A stretch of DNA of 64,000 nucleotides from Ramazzottius varieornatus (Eukaryota; Tardigrada; Eutardigrada; Parachela; Ramazzottiidae): contig BDGG01000010.1 in NCBI GenBank assembly GCA_001949185.1, forward strand, positions 1,745,773-1,809,772, in the 5' to 3' direction. The notes under the pieces are model-generated. The model searched no databases, was not told the origin of the DNA, and saw only the letters and a program-made list of their open reading frames with translations. The position numbers and the translations under genes are program-made. Below are positions 1 to 12,198 of the stretch, one piece after another (the stretch's first letter is position 1; every line of letters starts with the position of its first letter).

Positions 1-500
1 TGGATGTAGTAGGCACGTTCCCGTCGACCTTTGATGATTCAGCATCTTCTGGGTCTTTGTGCGAGGCAGCTGAGGCGGATGAGACGTTACTGTTGGTCCC
101 CGCTGAGTCACGCCGATCAGTCAACACCTCATCGGAGGGATGACGAGCGCCATTTACATCATTCGTATGATAGGACAAACGACCGCGAAACATGCTGGAA
201 GAGTCCACGACAGGTGGTGGACTGTAACTGCGAGGCACTGTAAAAGCCTAAAAATCAAAAAGAATAAGCTAGAAAATTTACTAAAAAAGATTAATAGATG
301 GCGAAACGAAGAGTTGCAAAACTTACTGCAGGTTCCTTGCGGTCTTCCAGAAGATCGGTCCACTTCGTTTGTAGAAGTAACTGGGATGGTTCGAAGTGAT
401 GGGCGGTGATGGGAAGTCCAGGTGGGAAACCTCCTCGTTGTTGAAGACTTCGGAACTGTTCAACGTAGTTGGGAGTTTCTTGTGAGAGGTTGACTGCCAT
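1..500 (-). CDS. Unidentified protein, N-terminal part (runs off left edge)
   Basis: Two coding exons on the minus strand, 327..500 and 1..247, are separated by a 79 bp intron with a GTAAGT donor and a TAG acceptor that agree in phase 0. The start ATG is at 500. The N-terminal 58 residues begin MAVNLSQETPNYVEQF and contain a glycine/proline turn (GGFPPGLP) and a KWTDLLED segment. The second exon is rich in Ser, Asp, Asn and Pro (RSYSPPPVVDSSS, SSASAASHKDPEDAESS), typical of a disordered region. No domain, signal peptide or membrane segment is visible. The frame is open at position 1, so the protein continues outside the window. I do not recognise the family. It is the only gene bordering the 11.7 kb gene-poor stretch on this side, so that stretch lies upstream of its start. 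Confidence 0.6.
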
Positions 501-3500
501 TTCCTCTGTAGCTGCTGAAGTTGCGGACTTTCAAGCCGAGATACTCATGCTGACGAAATGGACAGGAGGGTGGAAAAAATGTTTCTATCGTTATCAAGCG
601 TTGTAGGAAAGTGAAGGTATGTTTGTCTTTGCGTTCATTCAGAGGTGTTTCCCGCAACAAGGTTGGTTCGCAGCGTTAAATAATTTTGCGCTGCGATAAA
701 GACAATTGTGCGGAGGTGCGATAGCGCGGCCAATAATCTGAAAAACAACATCTTATCAGAGTTTGCAGGCGAAACTGCTCATCAAACAGAAAAATATGCA
801 ATACAAGTCTGATTGAGTAATTTTCTCCAAGCGAAGTCCATCGAAAAGTAAGCAAAAGGTCGGTCCTCCGCGATAGTTTACACGGATATGACTAATATGG
901 CCGAACATTTTATTACACTGAGAAAAGTCCGTCTGGCTTTTCCTTCACCATGATCGTTCTAGAAAATACCTCTCGAAAAATAATCCACAAAAATTTCACG
1001 AAGGTACTTCTCAAAAGGACGCGATCTGATCGACACTCTGATGTGATGGATGATTAGTCAGGAAGAAATTAGAGGGAGCGAGTTCGACATGTCAACTCGG
1101 CAATCGTCAGGAGGGGACTCTCTTCCATAAAAAAGAGAAGACCTAATCCTCACACAGTACCAATAAGACCTCGATCAACACACAAAGGACAACAGTCTGC
1201 GAAGAGCTTGGAGGGACCAGCTTGATTGTATTACGTGCATATATGGATGGATACGTGCGTCGGTAAAAAGCAAGAAACAACTGGCTTGTTTTTCTACCCA
1301 CTGGAAACACGAAGCCATTACCTTCTCTCATGATCGCAGTAAGGACACCAACAGCATCCGCTACCCATTGGAATCAGGCACGTTTTCCAGCTTTTTCATG
1401 ACGTCAAACAATTTCTATTTTCTCCCTTCTTGTTGTTTTTGAGACCGTCTCAGTACTGTATAGCACCATGCACTGCACCGGCACAACAAAACGCCCAGCC
1501 AACCTTGCTCCCTTTTTTCTCATCAGCCGAATCACATGAGATATTATGTAGATTATATTTTCCAAAGAAAATCCACCGCATCCACACCGAGAAGGCAAAT
1601 TTTCGCGCTGGATGTCATCTTAGAACTGATCGAAATCGAATATTTTCGACTTACAAGTCAGCAACGACCTTCACAGGGTTCCCCGTTAACTATAAGGAGG
1701 AAAAGTTTCCGTAATGGTTCCGTCACCATTATGGTCGGGAAAGGAAAGAACAGAGACATGGATCCTTCCCCTGTGCGTTGAATGGATAAAAAACAGCGAG
1801 GCTGGGTGGAAACCAGTGAGACATTTCCAGGATGGTGGTAATTATTTTTCTCAGTAGCAGTCAGGAAGTTGGGAGCTCATTCGCTGGCATTGACTTCCGT
1901 CACGATCGCTCTTAAATATCACTAAAGCTGTATGGCTCAACCTGAATGGCCTGTTGATCATGAAATAAGGATACAACCAGCTTACCGACGCACACATCAA
2001 CCCGACGCTTGTTTTTTGTTTCTGGTTCTTCCTTCACTTTACAAGGACGTTACGTACAGCCCCTAATCAATATTTCAGGCTCTTGGCGCTTTCCCTGTGG
2101 CCCTCCCTTCTGTACACTTGTTTTATTTGTGGACCCAAGCTGGAATTTCTGCGGGCGCATCAACAAAGACCACACCGGTGCACCATGTACGTCTACAGAC
2201 CATAAAAAAATGCAGTACACAGCCTCTGTGTTTTACGATAAGTTAGTTGCCCTTCGAACGCGTTTACGTATTTCAGTCACTTCTATCACAGAATTTTTCC
2301 TAATGGCCAACCAAGCCAATGTTTTGGCATAGAATGATGCACCAGTTTTTTCGCTGATAACCGTAGCTTCACGAGCCATTCTTGAAAAGATAAGAATCAT
2401 GGAATGTACCCAGGACCAGAAAAAAAAGCATTCGTCGTAAACAGAAGTTGGTTGTTGGCACGTTGCTGTGGTCAGCACGAGTCGTGCCGCTCATGACCGT
2501 CGATAACCCAACTGATAAACCCCAAAAAACCTACGCACAGACTGCGATATCTGCTGACTTTGAAACACCAGGTTATTACTCTTTTTCAAAGAAAATTATC
2601 TCTTCATTTTTCTCGGCTTTTCTGGTCAATTTCTGGATATTGGTTCAAGAGAGGAAAGATGGCTCGTGTCCCAGAAAGAGCCTCAGGTAGACACGGCGAA
2701 CCCTGACAGGTTTCCCACGACCACACCCTCGCGCTTTTATCTTTCTGCGTCGTGAAGACGGAAGTTCCGGCCTGACCAGAAGCAACGAAAGAGACATGCA
2801 AAGCTGCAGGTTCTTGTCCACTGTCCAAGTAGCAGATCAGGGCTGTCTAAGGCAAGAGAGAAGCAAAAAGTGAAAAGTGACCACTGGCTATGTTTAGTCA
2901 AGATTGAACTTTTGTCCTTTGGACCGGACAAGAGACATTAAAAGTTTTAGAGGCGAGGCAGGCGCAAACGTCGAAGAACAGAAACTGGTATGGTCGATAG
3001 GCACTCTTTCCAAGAAAGTAAATGGCCCGATTTAAAGTTTCACTTCATCACACCGCACTAGCTATCACATAACGACACAGTCTTGACCACTGTCCCTTTC
3101 CTTCTTCCCCACACACACAAAGACTCCTAAAATTCGAGTCTATAAAATCAAAGCTCTTTCACGCATCGCCATCCACGATTGCGCCGCAAACTCGTTTTTC
3201 CGGCTCAAACCGGCCTTTGGTACTTCCTATTGCAACACCAAAAACCACAAAACTAGCCAACAGAGAGAAAAAACACGAGGGGCCAATTTTCTGGCGCGAA
3301 CGATATCTCCGTTGCCTTCATCGCGTGGCGGGAAGAGGATGCTTTACGGAAATAACGTAGCTACAGTCCGCCCGAAACCAAACAACGAGCCACCTCACAA
3401 GATCCAGGAAAAGTTTCCACCACAGCTAGATAGCGCACCTCCTTTACGCAGTAAATGAACAAGGATGCAGGCATACTCATATTTAGAACAGAACTTTACA

Positions 3501-6500
3501 GTAGGATAATCCGTGGTAAAGACCTCGCCACCTGTGGCCTTGGAGCTCACGCGATGTCCCGTAATATCGATCGATTGACACCAACGCGGTTACAGAGTTC
3601 CGGACGTTCGGTCCTTCTCGCACCTGGTACCGCGTTTGACATTAGAGCCAAACTGTAAAGACCTACGAAGGTTTCCAGATAAGGGCCTGCCGGCGGACCT
3701 ACTTACTACCGCAAGATCTAGATCACAGCGAACCCGAGCTCAATATCTGACAAAGGGGAGAACAATGCACCAAAAATCGATCGAACTCAAAAAACCACAC
3801 TTTAGTAGACTGTGTGAATTTAGCAAGCCAGCATGAAACCTAAATGGCAAGTCAGAAGGTCTTTTCAGGTGCCCAACCTTGGCTGTTAGCATATTACCCA
3901 GCTGTTCTCATCAGGAGTTCCGCCCTCTGTGGAAAAAAATTTCATAAAAACTTACTTGATTTGGAGAATCCCGGTGCGAAGTGGGCCCTCGAAGGTGTTC
4001 CAGTGGATGAAACGAACCTTAATCCAAACGTCTGTCCATTACCGGAAGGGAGAGAGCGCTGTCCTCCCGTGGCTTCTTCCGAGAAGTTCAACTGCAAGAA
4101 AAAGAAGCACGTTATGAAAAATGGCACTGTGAGGCTGAAAGGAAAAAGTAATGAAAAGTAATATAGCCAGTGGTCACTTTTGGAAACTTTATCGCGCTGA
4201 CCTCGAGTGGTCCAAGGCAGCTTTGGATGTTTTATTTTAGAACAGTACTGACCAGTGGCCGGCCTCTCGGTTCTTTTCCGACCACCCTTCCTTCAGTCTC
4301 GCCTGACCATCACGTTGAACAACTGCTGCACATTTATCAGTAACACATAAAAACTCAAGTTGACCGCTGGTCTTGCTAGCTTCAAAGCCAAGGAAGGGAA
4401 GCGGACTTTACATTTACAACCAACGGATAACTCCGCCCAATGCCCCGTTTCTTTTTCCTTTCTTCTCGGCCGAACAAAATCCTTAAGCTGCTTGACCACA
4501 GGCTATCGCTCAAATATTCAACGCATTATAAAAAGTACAAATTTTTCTATGAACATACGCCCTGTGCTCGAGCTGACCTCGAACAAATTACAAGACAGTA
4601 GGCTGAGCAGAGCAAGTTCTGACCAGTGGTCAAACCAGTCAGTAAAGTGTTGCCACTTAAAATTGAGACTACAAGGGTAGACCGCAAAGCCATTATCGGA
4701 CTCTCTTCTTTACAAGCACCTTTGTTCTGCCCGGAAAGAAATTCCGACACTTCCTTATTTCCACACGAACGAATAGCGCAAATCTCAAAATCAAATTTTA
4801 GAAACCTTGGCGCCTTCGCATAAATTCGAAGAGAATATTTTCCGCAGTGCCATTCTTCAAAGGTTTCTTATTCTGAATCCGCTGAGAGTTTCCAGAAGAA
4901 AAAACTAGAAATGTTTACGTACCGGATAAAGTTTTCCAGAGGACTTAAAGGGCGGTATGATAAAAACAACATAGGAGCTAGGGCTAAGCCACATGGGAAC
5001 ACAGCCACACTGCTGATTACATCCTGTTTTGCAAAAGGCTGCCTCACAGGAAAAATACCAAATGCCAAAGCTGGAGCAGCTCACATGGTCGCACTGTCCA
5101 CTCGAGTCTCCACTGACCGGACACTACTGAATCCCGGGAAAGAGGGAAAAAGGGGAAGACGGGATGGTGGATATATGCAAGAATAGTCAAAACAAGTCCG
5201 GCCAACTGGCTAAAATAATCGATGCCCTAAAAAGCCTCTGATCGATACTTCCACTGTGGACATATGCATTTTCCATCCACCCAAAGCTCGCTGGTCAATC
5301 GGTCTCTCCACAAAAATATCTCATCCTGTTCAAACCGGGAAGGACACACGCTATGTTATGTTCGTTGTGTCGATAGCCAAAGGCCGAACGACAGTAAACT
5401 AAACGAACGCACCGTTCGATATCTGGCCGTTGCGTGATGTTCAAACCTGATAAACAAACCCCGTACGATCGAGCTTCAAGGACACAACTCTTTCCTAACT
5501 TGAACTGGAACAACCGAAAAAAAATTGTCTACCGGGTTTTTTGAACCTTCCTTCTCTGTGAGCTTTGCTCGTCTCCGGTCGAGCCGATATCCAACCGTTC
5601 ACTTTTTCCAGCCCATTTCTCACCCTTTTCCTTATCACTGCCAAAGAACACACAGATTTCGGACCAAGAGGTTAGAGAAAAGGCAAATAACCTCTGCGTT
5701 ATTTAGGGAGACAGTGTCTATTGTCGTTAATTAAAACACTAGCGTGAGAAGAAACTGACCGCTGGTCACTTGTCTTTTCTGCCCTTGTAGCTTGACTGAC
5801 CGTTTCCTGTGTCAATCACCTTTCCCTGTCCTTCTTCGCGCCTATAGTCTCCCAAGCCCAGATGACCGCTGGGCAGCTCCAGCAGAACCATGGCAGAACC
5901 AGCAAAGAACAATCTTCATTATCTTCCTGACATAACCGTATCAAAGGCATTGACCTCCTCGATCACTCCTGCTAATCAGTCTTCTGCCTTCGTTGACCGC
6001 CTGATTACGGTCCTACCTAAAATACTATCCAGTACTGTTTTATGATAAAAACTAACCGAAGACTCGAAAAAAATTTTCTAACTTCTGTTATGTAACTTGA
6101 CTCGATATGTGCAAACGAGTTCCTCGAATTCGTCAGCTATCTTGCTGTGCTTGAGACTTGGGCATGTCTTCGTTCGGTTGTTTCGTCTTTCTAAGCAAAC
6201 AATAGAAACTTCGTATACGGTTTTAAAAATCGGGGAAAGGGTTATAATCGGTGGCTGTAGAGTGGACGCTGGTCGGACATGTCAGGTCAGCTATATTTGA
6301 CTAGCTTGATGAGACTGCAGCTAGCTGCGGGTCAGACTGTCCATCTAGGCGCGACATGATGACCACCGGTCACTTCTCTGTCTCTTCATAATTTACAGCT
6401 AGCCATACGCGCAAACGAACCTCGGCCTTCTTGCCAGTTTTGAAAAATTCCACAAAGAGCGAGAAAGAACTTTTTAAAAGCGGATATATGTGTTCGCCAT

Positions 6501-9500
6501 ACTGACGAAACAGATGGCTTTGCTACATTCCAGAAGATTCGGCTGAAGAGAAGGAGCGTCGCGCCGCACTGCCGGTTCAATTCGCTCACATCATTATGCC
6601 TGCTTGCATGCCTGCTCACAAAAGCCATCGGATATGGCCTTGTCAACTAAAAATAAAGCATATATAAACAGATGACCACTGGTCGCCAGACACCAATCAT
6701 TCCCCACATCAAACTGCCCAAAAAGCTTCGGAACATGATCCTCCTCGATTACACAAGAACCTTCGTTGCACATTAGGCCAGATGGATGCAGCTGTATTCC
6801 CATAACCCGAAAACACCTTCCCTACTTGGGATCTTCGGGAAAGCTCCCCAAGACGTCATATTTGAAAGAGAAGTGGAGCTCGACAAAGTCCGAGGTTCCA
6901 CAAGAAATGTTCGTCTTTGTTCTCCCATTATGGGGGCCGGCAAACGATCTCGGAATGGTTGTCATCTCAAGTGACGCAAATTTCAAGCCAACGCCAAGGG
7001 AAACTGCGCGACTTGAGATAACGATCGTTTCGAGATTGTTTGGTTGCCTTCCATATTATGCGAAAGGAGAAAGTTCCTCATCTGATGTCACTGCGACTCG
7101 GATCGGACTTTCCGATCGTATAAAAGTCATGTTATAAAAAGTCATCCGCAAAAGTCCAGAGCAATCCGGACACGTCGGTCAGAAATTGATCCAGAGAGCC
7201 ATCATCGATCCCCGGCTTCCCGACGAACGGGAAGAGAAGCAAAGGCAGTGGTCAGCAAGGAGAAGAGAGCGGGGCTGTTTTTCAGTTCAGCAAAACGATC
7301 CCGCATAACACCAGGACTTCTTTAGAGTTCAAGTAGACTTTCGCCTCAGCCCATCACATTACACGACGACCAGTCATCCATCATTTAGCGTCATCCCAGA
7401 ACACGGGAAAGAGGGAAGACCAGATCTCAGTGACCTCACTTGTAGCCTCACATATGCACTGGTGGCAAACACGGCCATATATTTTGCAATCAATAACCTA
7501 TTTGCTTAACGAATATTTCCGACTGCTTGACTTCCTTTCCACCGTAGTTTTCATGTTGATTTGATGTCCTGCTCTTCCTGTCAGGTCAACTGTACCTGCT
7601 ACTACCTTCATGCAAGCAAAACGTCGTTATTTGAGCTGAATACAGCCGGATATTCCGCCGTGATGGGAGGACCACGCCCTAGTCGTCAAGAACCAAATGT
7701 CCAAATCTTCTCATAATTTTTACACGACGAAAAAACAGTCTCCAACGCTAAGCGAGGGATTTTTTTACAGGGAACGTCCCTTGAGGCACGAAAGACCGGA
7801 CTTACTGGTTCGTGGAAGCACTAGGATAGGCTTACCGGTTCGTGGAGTGCGAACGTGACGTACCAGGAATGTGGTTTACAATTTTGGAATGCGGAGACGT
7901 GAGCGCACAACTTCGGTCCTAGTAATTCGGACGTCTTCAGTGGTTGGGTTGTCCAGCCAGGAAGTAAACGGCTGGAGATATCCTTAGCTCGGATAGACCT
8001 GCAAAAACAAAAAGTTTGTTAGTCGAAGATCGAGGATAAAGAAGAGATTCAAGTTCAATGCCTGTTCGTGTGGGAGGTAAGAGTAAATATGCAGTCGACC
8101 TTAGTGCTGTTCAACCGTCCATCCTGGACTCTGTCTCTGGACATGCGCGACTGGGTCAATGAGACAACGGTATTGATTCAGATCAATCGATATATATAAA
8201 AGATGCAAAACACAGTCCGAAAACAAGTTAAGCCAGCCTCTGGTTTTGTGCGGCTCGGGCAAAAGACGTCCCCAACGGCACTTTCGCTCAACGTTAGCAA
8301 GCCCAACAAGAAAAATAACCGACTACATGGGGTGACATAAGCTCCCGTTTGAAGAATCCTTTGAGTCTTCGTCTATTCGGTAGAATGTAATTCTAAAAGT
8401 CGAGTAAATTTTAACAAACAAAATTATTGAAAAGGTTCAAGGTTCGGCCGGAAGCACGCGCCTCACGATCGAGGGAAGCGCAGACAAAAAAGTCGGACAT
8501 CCTACTTGCAGGTGATCAAAAGATCTACGTGCCACCTGGGACCTATGTGAGCAGACAGTCTGGGACTCACTCTAAGTGAAAAGGAGAAAACATTCAGATT
8601 CAATCAATTTTTTTCTGCTGTTCCGCTCAAACAAACCGCCAAGGGATTCAGCGGATAGCGCTGCACCGTCTGCACGTCAGCAGGCTACCGGTGTCAGACA
8701 ATAAAGCTCCACATTACAGTTTCCTGTAACAGGCCTAACGCAAGACTTTGCTCGCACATGCTACCCAAAAGGCGATTATGAGCGGAAAGCTTCGGAAACT
8801 AATCCACTTAGTTTGGTTTTTTACGCTAGGAAGGATTTCTTGAAAACTCTTGTTGTACCGGGACTGACTATACTGACGGTAGACAAAAGACCGATTTCGA
8901 AGCCAGTCGGACCTGGTAAAGGTCGACCGTTACTGTACCACAGCTAGCGTCATGGCCTGTTACACGCCCTCTCCGAAACTTCCTCGTGACTGTACGTAAC
9001 AGCCAACGCCATTCGAACATGATGATATCATGGGTCTCATGCAATAAGAACCACGAAGTACCTTCGCCATTCCCTCTTCCCCTTATACCGAAAAATATTC
9101 GGTCCTTACTATATAAGTAGGTAAGGAAAGTTCGATTGCTTAGGCTCCAGTAAAAGTAAAAATACGTTGGTTTTCTACCTTCCAGAAATATCCTTACCTC
9201 AGTTGAAAATGTCAGTCTGTGACCCAAAGGTGGTCTTACCTGGACACTTGTGTCTGACGAGAGCGATGTCTTTACTTGAAGATACCAAGCCGGGGAGGAA
9301 GCAACGTGTTTTATCTGGAAAAAGAACGAACCGTGAGTTGTCTGGCATCAACCTGCATATACACGAGAAAATAAAAAATAGGAAGGTTTTACATTTTTAT
9401 CGCCGTTAGACCTTCGACGCGGAGAATACAAAAGTCCACCCTGCCACGCGCTGAACAAACAATGAAATTTTTCCGTTCCTCCAGTCTCAGCAGTGAGTAT

Positions 9501-12198
9501 TGGCTAACAAACACTGATAAAAGAATAAAGTGTATCGCACCTTATCGTAAAAGTTTGCTGGAGCAGATTGGTTACATACCTGGTTGTTTCAGCCATCATT
9601 GCGTGTTTTACGGACTCGGACGCGCACACAGTCGGCGAAGGTCGATTGGAGCAGGGAGAGTATTTCAGGGGAAAAATGACTTCATAGAACCTGCCAACAA
9701 AATAACAGTCGCAAAATGCGTACACAGGATGTGCAACCTGGAGTTCTATAACTATAACTAGCTTACTGGGCTAAACCACAGACAGAAAACTCACAACGGA
9801 CATGGTGTCTTTAATGACTGCCCATAAAAGTGGGAAACCCTTAAACACGTCCATAATCCGAAGCTCATTTTTTAAACTCACGAAGGACATTAACAGGTCG
9901 CGTTAGCCTCTCCGTGAGGTTAACTAAGTGGACGATTCAGATATTGACAAGGATCAGAGGACGAAAATCAGCAAACCGACCGCGTCGGCGACCCAGCAAA
10001 AAGCCAAATAAATAAACGAAGTTATTTTTTAGCGCCTAGAGTCTCTAGTCAAAGTAAATAAACTTCGGAATCTCTGGCATTGGCATGGCCGGATGATAAG
10101 GTGGTATTTCAGCTGAGAAACCAGAAAAATGTTAGATGTTTCGAATGAATAGTCGAATAGCAAGAGCTCTAGACCTTCCTGCAAGTTTCGCAACAAAAAA
10201 CCAATGCAACGAAATAAGTCGACAAAATTAAAAATCAGTGTCAGTAGAATTCACCGTAATACTGTTCATAGATATTAGAAAACGCTTACTTTCCGTTGTT
10301 GTTGATAATGGCAGAACATCATCCGAGAAGATGATTAAATTTAGCGGTAACTCAAGTGGAAAACCCACCACCACCATTTTTTACAGCAGAAAACAGCAGC
10401 CTTCGTGGAGTTGCGCTATTCAAAAACCACTGAGTCGACTGACAGTTTATAAAATTACTGTAAGTTCGAAAGATTAGGACCCGAATGGGATTATGGGCGT
10501 AGACTGTTGAGAACTATCAATATCTGTTCTAGAGTAACAGTCCCCAATTCTCGACGTCCTAACCAACCCAATAGCAAAATTCCTCATACAGTTCTTGGCC
10601 CTTCATCTGATTGAACAAACAGGGGAATAAGAAGATCGATTGTTTTTCTTCCTGCATTATCCTTAGACGATTGAAAGCTCAGACCCTCGAGCAGGCGCTG
10701 TATCTTCTCTTTCTCGCTTGAGAAAGAGGAGACACAAGACTCTGGAAAAAAGTAAAAGTGACTGCCCAGGACGATTTCTTCTATTGTGCGGTCTTAGTTC
10801 TATTCTTTGTGAAGACGTAATCTTCCAAGACATCGGGTAGATCTTTTCTGCCTCGACAGGGAGACTATTACACGACCTACATAATCATGAAAGAATTTGG
10901 ACGGATCACTTACCACCTTATCGGTATGTCGACCCGTCTTCCATCTTCCGGATAAGGTTCTAGTTTTTGTGCTGACGATAGAACAGCTTCTTCTTCTTGG
11001 CGGCCCGTCTTTCTTTTGAGATGGCTCTCTGATTTTGCCCTTCGAAAACATACGATGCCTCAGATCGGCAGTATGACACTCGACGTACCTCTGTATCTTG
11101 AATCGCACGATTACTTCGCTAAAGTCCGAGTAGGGTCGCGGCGTCCAAGAGCTCTTGCTGGATACGGATCCGTCTCATCTGCAGCATAAGAACAGAAAAT
11201 ACGTTACTCAAGCGAGTCAGGTGGTAAAGAACGGTGAAGTTGGGCGCTTGGCTTCCGAACTTACGAATAGCAAACTCGCCCGCCAGTCCGGAACATCTTT
11301 TTTACCTTCCCAACTTTAAAATATCAGCGTATTCCGAGAAATGGAAACCACGAACTTCCCCCAAGCTGGTTCACAGCTCTCTGTTTACAGGATTTGTCGA
11401 CCTGAAAATCAAGAACAGTCGGAGTGCTTCGATCAAGAACTAATTAAACCTTTCCCTCCACCATGAGCATTGGGGATCAACCTTCCGGTCTTTGTACACG
11501 AAGCTTGCGTTCAGGACTCACAGAGATGCTGCGCGACCGAGCAAAGATGGCTCCCTCCTCACCAATAAGCAGTGCATTTGCCCACGGTTCCCGCGACGCG
11601 TGGGCGAGAGCGGACCCGGCGAAAGTTTCCTGTTTCCGGCGTCTCCCCTCTTCGTTCTGCAAAGACACGGTCAGGCGGAGGCATATGCTAATCCGATAAA
11701 GGTGCAGCAAGTTCTACCGAAAGCCAAGATCTGAAGTAAGAAGACATCCAGGAAATCGAAGGAAATTATTTTTCGAGAATCCGGATCTGAAAACAGTGAA
11801 AAGAGAAACTCTGTATTCCGCCATTTAATCAAAATTTAATCTCGGTCAATCAACCCAAGTTGAATGTGAATACTTGTCAGGCATCCGTGTCCCGAATAAA
11901 TCGCAATGTCGCGGTTACAACAGAGTCGCTGGAGACGAAAAACCACATTACCACAACAATTCTAGTAATCTGGTTGTTTCGGACTTCCGGTTTGTGATTG
12001 CGGAATCTGGAGTGGAGCCTGGAATTCAACTACCCTCGTTCCTGAATCCTGACGTAGTGACGTTACTGGTGCCGGTACCAACGCGAACAGCTGAAACAGC
12101 GGAGCTTACCAGATTCTTGGCGACGGCGTGCGTGAAGGATTCGACATTGCCGATATCTTCCTAGTCGGCTATAGTGCACTTCTGGTTAAGATTTAAGA
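501..12198. other. 11.7 kb gene-poor stretch
   Basis: I find no exon chain, recognisable domain or consistent codon pattern here on either strand. The open frames that exist (for example 8868..9227 minus and 6766..7137 plus) have random-looking composition and no splice partners. Elsewhere in the window there is roughly one gene per 3 kb, so the gap is unusual. It holds a cluster of near-palindromic TGACC-NNN-GGTCA sites at 2.9-7.3 kb and scattered TATA-like strings (for example about 8191). It could hold distal regulatory DNA, long non-coding transcripts, or fast-evolving exons I cannot see. Confidence 0.6.
2878..7254. repeat. Cluster of near-palindromic TGACC-NNN-GGTCA motifs
   Basis: Sites at about 2879-2891 (TGACCACTGGCTA), 4164-4176 (its exact reverse complement), 4249-4261 (TGACCAGTGGCCG), 4361-4373 (TGACCGCTGGTCT), 4620-4632 (TGACCAGTGGTCA), 5756-5768 (TGACCGCTGGTCA), 5863-5875 (TGACCGCTGGGCA), 6360-6372 (TGACCACCGGTCA), 6673-6685 (TGACCACTGGTCG) and 7242-7254 (reverse orientation, GGCAGTGGTCA). 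Several continue as GGTCACTT. The two half-sites read outward as GGTCA, an everted repeat with a 3-base centre, which resembles nuclear-receptor half-sites; that reading is inference. Only single near-matches were noticed elsewhere, for example within the TDP2 coding sequence near 45846. Confidence 0.6.

Noticed and set aside
6766-7137. 123-codon open frame on the plus strand
   Set aside because: No recognisable motif and an overlapping alternative frame of similar quality; nothing supports translation.
8868-9227. 119-codon open frame on the minus strand in the gene-poor stretch
   Set aside because: Random residue composition, no splice partners, no domain and no neighbouring coding signal; length is possible by chance in 11.7 kb.
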